Origin: Lachnospiraceae bacterium
Lineage (GTDB): Bacteria > Bacillota > Clostridia > Lachnospirales > Lachnospiraceae
DNA: 64,000 nucleotides
Assembly: GCA_017468395.1 (NCBI GenBank)
Contig: JAFUIR010000013.1
Span: forward strand, 1-64,000
Reading direction: 5' to 3'
A program made the translations under genes and the position numbers. Positions 9,470 through 18,831 of the stretch are shown here, piece by piece; position 1 is the stretch's first letter; each line of letters starts with the position of its first letter. The notes under the pieces were generated by a model, which saw only the letters and a list, made by a program, of their open reading frames with translations, ran no database searches and had not been told where the DNA came from.

Positions 9470-10555
9470 CTATTGAATTCTTTGTGCAATCAAATCACCC
9501 ATTTTTGTACAGCCTACCTTTTCACAGCCCTCGGAATAAATATCTCCTGTTCTAAAGCCCTCTTTCAGCACCTGTTGCACAGCATTTTCAATAGCGACTG
9601 CCGCTTTGTCCAGGTCAAAACTGTATCTGAGCATCATGGCTGCGCTCAAAATAGTGGCAATAGGGTTGGCTACATCCATGCCTGCAATATCCGGTGCGGA
9701 GCCGTGACTAGGCTCGTAAAGTCCGAATTTGCTGTCATTTAAAGACGCAGAGGCCAGCATACCGATGGAACCGGTCACCATACTTGCTTCATCGGACAAA
9801 ATATCCCCAAACATATTCTCCGTCAAAATAACGTCAAACTGGGCAGGATCTTTTACAAGCTGCATCGCACAGTTATCCACAAGCATATGCTCCAAAGTCA
9901 CGTCGGGATAATCCTTTGCCACTTCTTCTACTACCGCTCTCCAAAGTCTGGAAGAATCCAGTACGTTTGCTTTGTCTACGCTGGTAACTTTCTGTTTTCT
10001 CTTTCTTGCAATCTCAAAGCCTTTGATGGCGATTCTGCGAATTTCGTTCTCGTCATATGTAAGCGTATCTGTGGCTTTACGGATACCGTTTTCTTCTACG
10101 GTCTGACGGGCACCGAAATACAAACCGCCGGTCAGTTCTCGCATAATCATAATATCAAAACCTTTTGCGCTGATTTCCTCTTTCAAAGGACAAGCCCCGG
10201 CCAGTTCTTTATATAAAAGTGCAGGACGAAGGTTTGCAAACAAATTCAGTGCCTTTCTGATTTTCAAAAGACCTGCTTCGGGACGAAGGTTGGGAGGAAG
10301 TTTGTACCAAGGGGATTTGGTGGTATCTCCGCCGATAGAACCCATAAGTACTGCCTCTGCCGCCTTGGCGGTTTCAATGGCCTCATCCGTAAGGGGTACG
10401 CCGTGCACATCAATAGATGCGCCGCCCATTAAAATATCTGTATAAACAGGCTGAAATCCATAAACTTCACCTGCTTTATCTAACACTTTTTTTGCCTGTG
10501 CTACTATTTCAGGACCAATTCCGTCTCCGGGAATACATGTAATTTTCAGTTCCAT
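9470..10555 (-). CDS. leuB: 3-Isopropylmalate dehydrogenase
   Basis: Oxidatively decarboxylates 3-isopropylmalate with NAD to 2-oxoisocaproate in leucine synthesis. The ATG at 10553-10555 has GGAGG 7 bases upstream and gives [20 protein letters not shown], the canonical start. Upstream in-frame codons include the promoter and are not translated. Substrate-binding [11 protein letters not shown] and the cofactor segment [19 protein letters not shown] are present. At 361 residues the length is normal. It leads the leuB-ilvD-ilvB-transpeptidase gene run. leuA and leuCD are not nearby. Confidence 0.96.
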   Translation of the reverse strand: MELKITCIPGDGIGPEIVAQAKKVLDKAGEVYGFQPVYTDILMGGASIDVHGVPLTDEAIETAKAAEAVLMGSIGGDTTKSPWYKLPPNLRPEAGLLKIRKALNLFANLRPALLYKELAGACPLKEEISAKGFDIMIMRELTGGLYFGARQTVEENGIRKATDTLTYDENEIRRIAIKGFEIARKRKQKVTSVDKANVLDSSRLWRAVVEEVAKDYPDVTLEHMLVDNCAMQLVKDPAQFDVILTENMFGDILSDEASMVTGSIGMLASASLNDSKFGLYEPSHGSAPDIAGMDVANPIATILSAAMMLRYSFDLDKAAVAIENAVQQVLKEGFRTGDIYSEGCEKVGCTKMGDLIAQRIQ

Positions 10556-10598
10556 AATTTGCCTCCAATCCGATATAGATAATCCACTTATTTCTAAA

Positions 10599-10627
10599 AT
10601 TGTATCATAGGGCTTTCTATGCTTCAA
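10599..10627 (-). promoter_or_regulatory. Sigma-A promoter of the leuB-ilvDB run
   Basis: TTGAAG (10622-10627) and TACAAT (10599-10604) with a 17-base spacer on the reverse strand. The predicted leader before leuB is only about 35 bases. That leaves no room for a T-box or peptide attenuator, so any control would be at the promoter. Confidence 0.75.
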
Positions 10628-10681
10628 ATACATATTATTTATAGTTATCATAACTTTGAGTTATAAGTCGCCCATGGGTAA

Positions 10682-10711
10682 TAAAAAAGACATTCCAAAT
10701 GCGGAATGTCT
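10682..10711 (-). terminator. Rho-independent terminator of yajC
   Basis: AGACATTCC and GGAATGTCT form a perfect 9-bp stem around a 6-base loop. On the reverse strand a TTTTTT run follows, directly after the yajC stop. Confidence 0.85.
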
Positions 10712-10725
10712 CTTTCACACTTGTC

Positions 10726-11055
10726 TTATTCTGCTTTTTCCACGCGGGAAATTGCAGATTTTTCCATAGGAATACGGCAGTTTTTGTTGCTACCGAACTC
10801 TACGATTACTGTGTCGTCATTAATATCAATTACTACACCGATAAATCCTGCTGTTGTCAGAACGCAGTCACCAACTTCCAATGATGCAAGCATAGCTGCC
10901 AGCCTCTTCTGTTCTTTCTTTTGGGGACGCATCATGAAAAACCACATTGCACCGATGATCACTGCATAAATAACAACTGTAAGAAGCAGTCCCGGCATAC
11001 CTCCCTCGGGATTTGCGGCGGTATTCGCCCCTGTTTCCAATAAAATACTATTCAT
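10726..11055 (-). CDS. yajC: Preprotein translocase accessory subunit YajC
   Basis: This is a 109-residue single-pass membrane protein. A short acidic/neutral N-terminus is followed by a hydrophobic segment (residues ~21-41, MPGLLLTVVIYAVIIGAMWF) and the hallmark FMMRPQKKEQKR. The C-terminal SH3-like part contains VGDCVLTTAGFIGVV. YajC associates with SecDF/SecYEG (established). CAGGAGG precedes the ATG. It ends in a clear terminator and lies downstream of tgt with a 123-base gap, the common tgt-yajC order. Confidence 0.93.
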   Translation of the reverse strand: MNSILLETGANTAANPEGGMPGLLLTVVIYAVIIGAMWFFMMRPQKKEQKRLAAMLASLEVGDCVLTTAGFIGVVIDINDDTVIVEFGSNKNCRIPMEKSAISRVEKAE

Positions 11056-11178
11056 TATTTCATTTCCTCCTGATATTTCCTTATGTTTATGTCAAATCAC
11101 ATTTTTAAAATGTTCACAAACACTCTACGCTTAATGATACACAACTTAACGCCCACAGGCAAGCACTTTATGAAAAAT

Positions 11179-12315
11179 TTATGATTCTTCGCCACCTGTC
11201 ATGCCGTCCAGTTTGCGTTTTTTGTACGCAGCAAACTGCCCTGCATCCAAAGCATCCCTGATTTCTTCCATCATAGTATTATAGAAATACAAATTGTGAA
11301 GTACGCACAGTCTCATGCCAAGCATTTCCTTGGCCTTCAAAAGATGTCTGATATAGGCTCTGGAATAGCGCTTACATGCGGGGCAACCACAGCCTTCCTC
11401 AATGGGTCTGTCATCCAACTCATATTTGGCGTTAAACAAATTGATTTTTCCATGATTGGTATACAAATGGCCGTGTCTTCCGTTTCTGGTAGGATACACG
11501 CAGTCAAAGAAATCCACACCACGGTCTACCGCTTCCAAAATATTGGCAGGTGTGCCTACGCCCATCAAATAAGTGGGCTTATGAAGAGGCAGATAAGGCA
11601 CCGTCTCGTCCAGAATATAGTACATTTCTTCGTGGCTTTCACCTACTGCCAGTCCGCCTACGGCATAGCCGTCCAAATCCATCTCGGCAATGCGCTTGGC
11701 ATGTTCAATACGGATATCCGCAAAAACAGCGCCCTGATTGATGCCAAAGAGCATCTGATTTTTATTAATGGTATCTTCCAGGGAATTTAATCTCTGCATC
11801 TCTTTTTTGCAGCGTTCCAACCACCTTGTAGTTCTCTCCACGGAATTTTGCACATAAATCCTGTCCGCCTTACTGGAAGGACATTCATCAAAAGCCATGG
11901 CAATGGTGGATGCCAGATTGGACTGGATTTGCATACTTTCTTCCGGTCCCATAAAAATCTTTCTGCCGTCAATGTGGGAGTTAAAATACACGCCCTCTTC
12001 CTTTATCTTTCTAAGTCCCGCCAGGGAAAACACCTGGAATCCGCCGGAGTCCGTCAAAATCGGCTTTTCCCAAGACATAAATTTGTGCAGTCCCCCAAGT
12101 TGTTTGATGATTTTATCGCCGGGGCGTACATGCAGATGATAGGTATTGGATAACTCCACCTGCGTTTTAATCTGCTCCAAATCCTGCGTAGAAACCGCCC
12201 CTTTTATAGCGGCCACAGTACCTACATTCATAAAGACAGGGGTTTGTATCACACCATGGACGGTGTGAAACTCTCCCCTTTTTGCTCTGCCTTCCTGTTT
12301 CAATAATTTATACAT
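11179..12315 (-). CDS. tgt: Queuine/preQ1 tRNA-guanine transglycosylase
   Basis: Exchanges G34 of GUN-anticodon tRNAs for preQ1, a step in queuosine synthesis. Catalytic and substrate residues are visible in ILTDSGGFQVFSL and in DCVYPTRNGRHG. The zinc site is seen in CGCPACKRYSRAYIRHL (C-x-C-x2-C ... H). The 378-residue length is normal. Its ATG overlaps the stop of the upstream VanY gene by one base (TAATG), so the two are translationally coupled. The next pathway enzyme, queA, is in this window at 37425 but in a separate transcript. Confidence 0.96.
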   Translation of the reverse strand: MYKLLKQEGRAKRGEFHTVHGVIQTPVFMNVGTVAAIKGAVSTQDLEQIKTQVELSNTYHLHVRPGDKIIKQLGGLHKFMSWEKPILTDSGGFQVFSLAGLRKIKEEGVYFNSHIDGRKIFMGPEESMQIQSNLASTIAMAFDECPSSKADRIYVQNSVERTTRWLERCKKEMQRLNSLEDTINKNQMLFGINQGAVFADIRIEHAKRIAEMDLDGYAVGGLAVGESHEEMYYILDETVPYLPLHKPTYLMGVGTPANILEAVDRGVDFFDCVYPTRNGRHGHLYTNHGKINLFNAKYELDDRPIEEGCGCPACKRYSRAYIRHLLKAKEMLGMRLCVLHNLYFYNTMMEEIRDALDAGQFAAYKKRKLDGMTGGEES

Positions 12316-13418
12316 TAATCCAAATAATCCTCCCAGAACTCTTCCAAAGTAATTTCTTTTTCTGTGATAAACTGCGCCGCCTCCTTACCAACATAACGGA
12401 AATGCCATGGCTCAAATTCAATACCGGTAATATATTCTTTTCCTTCCGGATAACGTAGAATAAAACCAAACCGGGCACTGTTTTCTTTCAGCCATATTCC
12501 GGTCTCCGTTTTGGCAAATCCGGAATTCAGTTTCTGGTAAGTACTGCTGTAAAAGTCGATAGCAAGCCCCAGCTGGTGCTCACTGGCATTGGGCGCAGTT
12601 ACTATCTGTGACGCCGCACGGTAAGCATCCATATAGGACAGTCCTCTTCCCATATACTTGTCAATCTTCTTGTTAAAAAGATAAGTCTGACGGTTATAAT
12701 CCCTGTAAGGAGAACAGATAATCAAGGATACGTTGTCGTCCTTTGCAGCCTGCATCATATCCAGCAAATCTTCCATAATCCGGTCATCGCACTGCAAGTT
12801 CCCCTTGATGGTTCCAAGGGGGAATTCATAACCATCGGGAATGGGATGCTGTTTGTTTACAAGCAATAATCTCCAATCTTCTTTATCAAACTGTGGAATT
12901 TCGGTACTGTCTGCCGCTACATCGTTTTGGATGTTTTCCTCTGCTTTGGTTTCTTTCACAGTTTCCGCCGGAATATCCTTTAACAAATCATCCTCTGACT
13001 CTAAATATTCCCTTTTTTCTTCCAAAATATCATCCAGTGTATATAAATCCAGTTCGCCTTCGTCTAAAAGCGCAACATCATCAAAAGTCTCCAAAATTTC
13101 CGCATCTTCAATAATTTCCGTCATGTCAATCTCTTCTTCCGACACATCTTCCATCACAAGTTGCAGACCCTGCTCGTCCAGAGGCACATCCTGAGCGCTT
13201 GCCTGTCCGCGATAACCGAAACTGCTGCTTATAATGAAAAACAAAAGAGCCACGCCGACACAGGAAACCTTCTTGCCGTTATGTACAAAAGAAAGACACG
13301 CATAATAGATGCTCAAACAAATTGTCATATAGACAAGAATGGGCATCTTTAACCACTTATGCTTTTTTCCCATTTTGGTTCCCCAAAATACTAATTTCTC
13401 ACGGAAAGTTTTCTTCAT
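12315..13418 (-). CDS. Membrane-anchored D-alanyl-D-alanine carboxypeptidase (VanY/peptidase M15)
   Basis: The start at 13418 (MKKTFREKLVFWGTKMGKK) follows AAGGAA and is preferred to a longer frame without a ribosome site. Two hydrophobic stretches lie near the N-terminus (LKMPILVYMTICLSIYYACL and VGVALLFFIISSSFG). A strongly acidic linker rich in Glu/Asp follows (residues ~85-180). The C-terminal VanY domain has CSPYRDYNRQTYLF, NASEHQLGLAIDF and EPWHFRYVG, which supply the M15 zinc ligands. It trims the terminal D-Ala of peptidoglycan stems (family knowledge). It is coupled to tgt by a one-base stop/start overlap. Confidence 0.88.
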   Translation of the reverse strand: MKKTFREKLVFWGTKMGKKHKWLKMPILVYMTICLSIYYACLSFVHNGKKVSCVGVALLFFIISSSFGYRGQASAQDVPLDEQGLQLVMEDVSEEEIDMTEIIEDAEILETFDDVALLDEGELDLYTLDDILEEKREYLESEDDLLKDIPAETVKETKAEENIQNDVAADSTEIPQFDKEDWRLLLVNKQHPIPDGYEFPLGTIKGNLQCDDRIMEDLLDMMQAAKDDNVSLIICSPYRDYNRQTYLFNKKIDKYMGRGLSYMDAYRAASQIVTAPNASEHQLGLAIDFYSSTYQKLNSGFAKTETGIWLKENSARFGFILRYPEGKEYITGIEFEPWHFRYVGKEAAQFITEKEITLEEFWEDYLD

Positions 13419-13528
13419 TTGTAGTTTCCTTTTGTATGATTTCTTCAAAAGTACATAAATAATCACTGTTATTCTATCACACTTTTTTGGCATGTGCATT
13501 ACTTTTTTCAGGAAAACGCAGAAAAAAG

Positions 13529-13557
13529 TTGCCCCAAAACAGGTATTTCGTTATAAT
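13529..13557 (+). promoter_or_regulatory. Sigma-A promoter of aroC
   Basis: TTGCCC (13529-13534) and TATAAT (13552-13557) are 17 bases apart. The AGGAGG ribosome site and ATG follow within 45 bases. Confidence 0.7.
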
Positions 13558-13600
13558 CAAATAAGATTTTAGCATGATAAAGTGTTAGGAGGACATCCAT

Positions 13601-14698
13601 ATGGCTGGTTCCAGTTTGGGTACAATTTTCAAAATTACTACATGGGGGGAATCCCACGGCAAAGCGCTGGGCGTTGTAATAGACGGCTGCCCTGCGGGAC
13701 TTGAGTTATCCGAAAGTGACATTCAGGCCTTCCTCGACAGACGTAAACCCGGCAAAAGTAAAATCGCCACTCCCCGTAAAGAAGCGGACGAAGTGGAAAT
13801 CCTTTCCGGCGTTTTTGAAGGACTTACCACAGGCACTCCCATTTCCCTGATTGTAAGAAATACTTCCCAGATTTCCAAGGATTACAGCGAAATTGCCTCC
13901 TATTACCGTCCCGGTCATGCGGATTATACTTTTGATGCCAAATATGGTTTTCGGGACTACAGAGGCGGCGGACGCTCCTCCGGCAGAGAAACTATCGGCC
14001 GTGTGGCAGCAGGTGCCATTGCTTCCAAAATTCTGGCGGCTATGGGGATTGATATTTGTTGTTATACCTATTCTCTCGGACCTGTCAGCATTGATGAAAC
14101 CAAATTTGACCGCAGTGCCATTTTGGAAACCGCTACCGCCATGCCGGACAAAGATGCAGACGCAAAGGCCTTTGCTTATTTAGAAAATGCCATGAAACAA
14201 CTTGATTCTGTAGGAGGCGTTATGGAATGCCGCGTAACCGGTGTGCCTGCCGGAATCGGTGATACTGTTTTTGAAAAACTGGATGCTAATTTAGCCAAAG
14301 CAGTAATGTCCATCGGCGCCGTAAAAGCTGTTGAAATCGGGGACGGCTGTAAAGTATCCACCGCAAAAGGCAGTGAAAACAACGACTCTTTTACTTGCCA
14401 TAACGGCAAACTCACCAAAAAGACTAACCACGCCGGCGGTATTTTGGGTGGCATGTCTGACGGCAGCGAATTATTTATCCGCGCCCATGTAAAGCCCACT
14501 CCTTCCATCTTTCAGGAGCAGGAAACCGTAAATAAAGAGGGCGAACCCATTACAGTTCAAATCAAAGGTCGCCACGACCCCGTTATTGTTCCCAGAGCGG
14601 TTGTGGTTATGGAATCCATGGTGGCAATCACACTGCTGGATGCCATGTTGGTAAATATGTCTTCCAGAATGGACAAACTGATAGATTTTTATAAATAA
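13601..14698 (+). CDS. aroC: Chorismate synthase
   Basis: Converts EPSP to chorismate with reduced FMN, the last step of the shikimate pathway. The product begins MAGSSLGTIFKITTWGESHG, the first chorismate synthase signature. YGFRDYRGGGRSSGRET and the C-terminal GRHDPVIVPRAVVVMES are further signatures. The 365-residue length is usual. A strong AGGAGG stands 8 bases upstream and a single-gene transcript is likely. It converges with the lactonase-like gene on a long palindromic element. Confidence 0.97.
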   Translation: MAGSSLGTIFKITTWGESHGKALGVVIDGCPAGLELSESDIQAFLDRRKPGKSKIATPRKEADEVEILSGVFEGLTTGTPISLIVRNTSQISKDYSEIASYYRPGHADYTFDAKYGFRDYRGGGRSSGRETIGRVAAGAIASKILAAMGIDICCYTYSLGPVSIDETKFDRSAILETATAMPDKDADAKAFAYLENAMKQLDSVGGVMECRVTGVPAGIGDTVFEKLDANLAKAVMSIGAVKAVEIGDGCKVSTAKGSENNDSFTCHNGKLTKKTNHAGGILGGMSDGSELFIRAHVKPTPSIFQEQETVNKEGEPITVQIKGRHDPVIVPRAVVVMESMVAITLLDAMLVNMSSRMDKLIDFYK

Positions 14699-14711
14699 TT
14701 TTATAGCAAAT

Positions 14712-14907
14712 AAAAAGTCGAGTTTCTGTTTGTTTTTAAGGTACGCTTTCGCTCCGCAAAAAACGTAGCGGTACATAAGGCGCCGTTTGGAACATTTCTT
14801 AGCGATGCACTTGCAAGCAAGGCACCGCCGCGAAATATTCCAACCGCCGTCTAAGTACCGACGTTTTTTCAGGACCTATAAAAACAAACAGATAACTCGG
14901 CTTTTTT
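14712..14907. repeat. Large imperfect palindrome (~195 bp) between convergent genes; bidirectional terminator or structured RNA
   Basis: The outer arms 14712-14741 and 14873-14907 are reverse complements over about 30 bp, with one G-T pair and small bulges; the core CTGTTTGTTTTTA is perfectly matched. Inside, AAAAAACG...CGGTAC (14758-14774) pairs with GTACCGACGTTTTTT (14855-14870). Further in, TTTGGAACATTTC pairs imperfectly with GAAATATTCCAACC. The result is one long nested hairpin whose GC-rich centre differs from its AT-rich flanks. T-runs follow the outer stem on both strands, so it can end transcription from aroC and from the lactonase gene. It is much larger than an ordinary terminator. 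Confidence 0.8.
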
Positions 14908-14932
14908 AATTTTCAATATTATTTATAACCCT

Positions 14933-15991
14933 CTACTCTTCCACTTTCTGGAAAGTGATGCAGTTCGGTCTGTCCACGCGGATTTCCGGTCCGCACATAA
15001 CCAGCGTTTTGTTTTCCACATCCACATTAAAGAACGTCATAGTGTTGGATGCGTGGTTTAAGGATACCAGATGTTTGTCATCCGGGAACAGGGATGCATC
15101 CTTGGGATAATCTCCGCTTACAGGCAGTGCAAACAATTTGGTAAGGAAACCTGTCTCCTGATCCACATCGTACACAACTACCGTGTTTTCACCGGATGTA
15201 GATGCCACCAGATAACGGTAATCTACGGAAAATGTCAGGGCACTTGCGGACGAGCCCACATCCTTTGTCTTTCCGGTAGTGGTTTCCACAGTCTGGATTC
15301 TTTCAAAGAAAGGAATACCGTTTCTTTCTTCATAATCATAAACCGTAACATTGCATGCCAATTCATGAACAATGTATATAAATCTTCCGTTTTTGGAAAT
15401 TTTGATATGTCTGGGCGCAGATTCAATGTCACCGCGAAGAACATCGGCCAATTTCAATGTTCCGTTTTTACTGTCAAAACGGTATACATTTACATGATCC
15501 ATTCCCTGGTCTGCCACCAGCAAATATTTATTATCATGTGTCATTCTGGCACAAGTAATGTGAGGGCGGAAATTTCTCTCTGCCACACTTCCCAGCCCCT
15601 TGTGGTAAATTTCATCGGAAATACTGCCGACAGAGCCATCTTCATTTAAATGAAGCACTGTTAATTTGCCATCGTGATAACCTGCCACAAAAAGATATTT
15701 ATCCTCATAATCTGTGGACAAATAACATCCTCTCATGCCGTTGATGGGTGCAAAATTCACCAGTTCCAATCCGCCGTCTTTCAAAATCTTATAAGATTCC
15801 ACGCCAAAGTCCGTGATGGAATACAAATATTTCTTACTTTTGGAAATAGTCACATAAGAAGAGTTTGTGATTTCCACTTCATCTTTCTCCACAAATTTAC
15901 CCTTCTTCAAATCCACATCATAAATTTTAATACCATGCTTGTCTCCCATTGTATATGTAGAAACATATGCAACGTACTTATCCTTTGCCAT
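14933..15991 (-). CDS. Lactonase-family seven-bladed beta-propeller protein (YbhE/Pgl-like)
   Basis: The 352-residue protein shows repeated blade motifs such as KKYLYSITDFGVESYKI, DKYLFVAGYHDGKLTVLHL and NKYLLVADQGMDHVNVYRF. RNFRPHITCARMTHD holds the conserved lactonase-family His region. E. coli YbhE hydrolyses 6-phosphogluconolactone, but most clostridial members have no proven substrate. GGAGG precedes the ATG. It has its own promoter at 16028-16056 and no operon partner. Confidence 0.8.
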   Translation of the reverse strand: MAKDKYVAYVSTYTMGDKHGIKIYDVDLKKGKFVEKDEVEITNSSYVTISKSKKYLYSITDFGVESYKILKDGGLELVNFAPINGMRGCYLSTDYEDKYLFVAGYHDGKLTVLHLNEDGSVGSISDEIYHKGLGSVAERNFRPHITCARMTHDNKYLLVADQGMDHVNVYRFDSKNGTLKLADVLRGDIESAPRHIKISKNGRFIYIVHELACNVTVYDYEERNGIPFFERIQTVETTTGKTKDVGSSASALTFSVDYRYLVASTSGENTVVVYDVDQETGFLTKLFALPVSGDYPKDASLFPDDKHLVSLNHASNTMTFFNVDVENKTLVMCGPEIRVDRPNCITFQKVEE

Positions 15992-16027
15992 AGGTAGCCG
16001 CCTCCATAGAATTACTTTCTGTTATTA

Positions 16028-16056
16028 ATTATACTATATTTTTTAAAGTTTGTTAA
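16028..16056 (-). promoter_or_regulatory. Sigma-A promoter of the lactonase-family gene
   Basis: TTAACA (16051-16056) and TATAAT (16028-16033), spacer 17, reverse strand. It is back to back with the potA promoter. Confidence 0.7.
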
Positions 16057-16072
16057 TAGGTAAAAATATGCG

Positions 16073-16101
16073 TTGCTTTTTTAGTCGAATAAGTATAAAA
16101 T
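16073..16101 (+). promoter_or_regulatory. Probable sigma-A promoter of potABCD
   Basis: TTGCTT (16073-16078) and TAAAAT (16096-16101), spacer 17. The potA ATG follows about 40 bases downstream. Confidence 0.55.
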
Positions 16102-16139
16102 GTTGCGTGAATAGTGAATTTTTTGGAGGATTTAGGGGC

Positions 16140-17216
16140 ATGAAAAATGTTTTGGTGAATCTGGAACACATTTCCAAATCTTATGACGGACAGATGGTAC
16201 TTGACGACCTCAATCTGTATATCCGTGAAAATGAGTTTTTGACCCTACTGGGTCCCAGTGGCTGTGGTAAAACTACTACACTACGTATTTTAGGCGGTTT
16301 TGAAACTCCCGATAAAGGCCGGGTTGTTTTTGAAGGCGCGGATATTACCAATCTTCCACCAAATAAGAGACAGCTTAACACTGTCTTTCAGAAGTATGCC
16401 CTTTTTACCCATATGAACATTGCCGAAAACATTGCTTTCGGCCTGAAAATTAAAAATAAAAGCAAAGCATACATTGACGACAAAATTAAATACGCTCTGA
16501 AACTGGTAAACTTGGACGGTTTTGAAAAAAGAATGCCTAACTCTTTAAGCGGTGGTCAGCAACAGCGTATTGCCATTGCCAGAGCTATCGTAAACGAGCC
16601 CAAACTTCTGCTGTTGGACGAGCCTTTGGGCGCACTGGATTTGAAACTCCGTCAGGACATGCAATATGAACTGATCCGTTTAAAAAATGAACTTGGCATT
16701 ACCTTTATTTATGTTACCCACGATCAGGAAGAAGCCCTTACCATGTCTGACACCATCGTTGTCATGAACCAGGGTTATATTCAGCAAATCGGTACTCCCG
16801 AGCGCATTTACAATGAACCGGAAAACGCTTTTGTTGCTGACTTTATCGGGGAAAGTAACATTATCGGTGCCACTATGATTGAAGACCGCCTGGTTGAAAT
16901 TTTAGGCGCCCGTTTTGCCTGCGTAGACGAAGGTTTCGGACGCAACAAGCCCGTGGACGTTGTTATCCGCCCCGAGGATGTGGAACTTACCAAAAATCCC
17001 GCAGACGGTACTATCCAGGGTGTTGTCAGCCACGTTATCTTTAAGGGTGTCCACTATGAAATGGAAGTTCAGGCAAACGGTTTTGAATGGCTTGTACACT
17101 CCACCGGAATGTTCCCTGTAGGTACTAATGTCGGCATCAAAGTCGATCCTTTTAACATTCAGATTATGAACAAACCTGAATCAGAGGACGAGGAGGCCGT
17201 AGGAGTCAATGAATAA
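16140..17216 (+). CDS. potA: Spermidine/putrescine ABC transporter ATP-binding protein
   Basis: Energises polyamine import. The ATG at 16140 is chosen because GGAGGA lies 10 bases upstream and the product begins [20 protein letters not shown]; a longer frame overlaps the promoter. The Walker A motif is [14 protein letters not shown], the signature LSGGQQQR and Walker [13 protein letters not shown], with the switch His in VTHDQEEAL. The C-terminal third is the TOBE-type regulatory domain. Length is 358 residues. It overlaps potB by 8 bases. Confidence 0.94.
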   Translation: MKNVLVNLEHISKSYDGQMVLDDLNLYIRENEFLTLLGPSGCGKTTTLRILGGFETPDKGRVVFEGADITNLPPNKRQLNTVFQKYALFTHMNIAENIAFGLKIKNKSKAYIDDKIKYALKLVNLDGFEKRMPNSLSGGQQQRIAIARAIVNEPKLLLLDEPLGALDLKLRQDMQYELIRLKNELGITFIYVTHDQEEALTMSDTIVVMNQGYIQQIGTPERIYNEPENAFVADFIGESNIIGATMIEDRLVEILGARFACVDEGFGRNKPVDVVIRPEDVELTKNPADGTIQGVVSHVIFKGVHYEMEVQANGFEWLVHSTGMFPVGTNVGIKVDPFNIQIMNKPESEDEEAVGVNE

Positions 17217-18027
17217 TAAAAGGAAACTACTTTCTATCCCCTATTTGTTGTGGGCTATCGTATTTATTATCATCCCGCTGTTTATGGTGGTATATTACGG
17301 TATCACAGACAAAACCGGTGCTTTTACCTTTGCAAACATTGCGGCAATCGCCACTGCCGAACACGGCAAAGCCCTTTGGCTTTCTGTTTTGCTTTCTTTC
17401 ATGAGCACCGTTGTTTGTCTTCTTTTGGCGTACCCTTTAGCCATGATTTTGTCCAAAATGAATATCGCTTCCAATTCTTTTTTGGTTTTGATATTCATTC
17501 TTCCCATGTGGATGAATTTTCTTCTGCGTACTTTGGCATGGCTTTCCTTACTGGAAAAAACAGGCGTTATCAACAACATTTTAAAATTTTTCGGACTGCC
17601 TACCATGAATATTATCAACACTCCCGGCGCTATTATTTTGGGTATGGTTTACAACTTCCTGCCCTTTATGATTATGCCTATTTATAATGCACTGGTAAAA
17701 ATTGATCCTAACGTAATAAACGCTGCAAGGGATTTGGGTGCAGGTCCTTTCAAAACCTTTACCAAAGTTATTTTCCCCTTGAGCATCCCCGGTGTAATCA
17801 GCGGTATCACCATGGTATTCGTTCCCGCTCTTACTACCTTCGTTATTTCTACCATCCTCGGCGGAAATAAAATCCTGCTCATCGGTAACGTTATCGAACT
17901 GGAATTTACCACCACCGGAAACTGGCACTTAGGAAGCGGTCTCTCCATGGTACTTATGGTTTTCATTGTCATCAGTATGATTTTGACTGCTATCTTTGAC
18001 AAAGACGGGGAGGGTTCAATGTTATGA
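17209..18027 (+). CDS. potB: Spermidine/putrescine ABC transporter permease
   Basis: The 272-residue membrane protein has about six hydrophobic segments, the first being [20 protein letters not shown]. The cytoplasmic EAA loop is [18 protein letters not shown] with the downstream FPLSIPG, which docks onto PotA. Gene order and the 8-base overlap with potA and 4-base overlap with potC support one translationally coupled operon. Confidence 0.93.
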   Translation: MNNKRKLLSIPYLLWAIVFIIIPLFMVVYYGITDKTGAFTFANIAAIATAEHGKALWLSVLLSFMSTVVCLLLAYPLAMILSKMNIASNSFLVLIFILPMWMNFLLRTLAWLSLLEKTGVINNILKFFGLPTMNIINTPGAIILGMVYNFLPFMIMPIYNALVKIDPNVINAARDLGAGPFKTFTKVIFPLSIPGVISGITMVFVPALTTFVISTILGGNKILLIGNVIELEFTTTGNWHLGSGLSMVLMVFIVISMILTAIFDKDGEGSML

Positions 18028-18812
18028 TAAAAACAACTGCCCAGCGCATTTATGTCGCACTTATTTTTATCTTTTTATATGCTCCTATCGCCACTTTAAT
18101 CGTGCTTTCCTTTAACGCCAGCAAAACCCGTTCCAAATGGGGCGGATTTACCTTTAAGTGGTATGCTTCTCTTTTTGAGGATGAAAAAATCTTGCAGGCT
18201 CTCGGAAATACCCTGCTGATTGCATTCCTCTCCGCTTCTATAGCTACGGTAATCGGCACCATTGCCTGCATTGCCATGCAAAACATGAAAAGAAAAAGCC
18301 GCACCATCATCATGGGCATTACCAACATTCCCATGTTAAATGCGGAAATTGTAACCGGTATTTCCCTGATGCTGCTTTTCATTATTTTGGGATTCAAGTT
18401 CGGATTTATGACCATTCTGCTGGCTCATATTACTTTTAACATTCCTTATGTCATATTGAGCGTTATGCCCAGAATGAAACAATTAAATCCCAGTACTTAC
18501 GAAGCCGCCCTGGATTTGGGTGCTTCCCATACACAGGCCTTTTTTAAAGTGGTTTTCCCGGATATTTTACCCGGTATTGTGTCCGGATTTATCATGGCAT
18601 TTACAATGTCTTTAGATGATTTTGTAATTACCCACTTTACAAAAGGCGCAGGAATTGATACATTATCAACGAAGATATACACAGAAGTGCGTAAAGGCAT
18701 CAAGCCGGAAATGTATGCTTTATCCACTATCATCTTCGTGACAGTACTGATTCTTTTACTTTTGGTGAATTACGCACCAAAAAAGAAACAGGATACTGCG
18801 GCTGTCAAATAA
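18024..18812 (+). CDS. potC: Spermidine/putrescine ABC transporter permease
   Basis: The second permease, 262 residues with about six membrane segments. Its EAA loop reads EAALDLGASHTQAFFKV and continues FPDILPG. The segment MAFTMSLDDFVITHFTKG is the conserved PotC C-terminal region. It starts within the potB stop (ATGATAA). Confidence 0.93.
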   Translation: MIKTTAQRIYVALIFIFLYAPIATLIVLSFNASKTRSKWGGFTFKWYASLFEDEKILQALGNTLLIAFLSASIATVIGTIACIAMQNMKRKSRTIIMGITNIPMLNAEIVTGISLMLLFIILGFKFGFMTILLAHITFNIPYVILSVMPRMKQLNPSTYEAALDLGASHTQAFFKVVFPDILPGIVSGFIMAFTMSLDDFVITHFTKGAGIDTLSTKIYTEVRKGIKPEMYALSTIIFVTVLILLLLVNYAPKKKQDTAAVK

Positions 18813-18831
18813 CAATATATTTTATGAAAGA

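Noticed and set aside
10556-10630. T-box or leader peptide before leuB
   Set aside because: The promoter leaves a leader of only ~35 bases with no T-box core.
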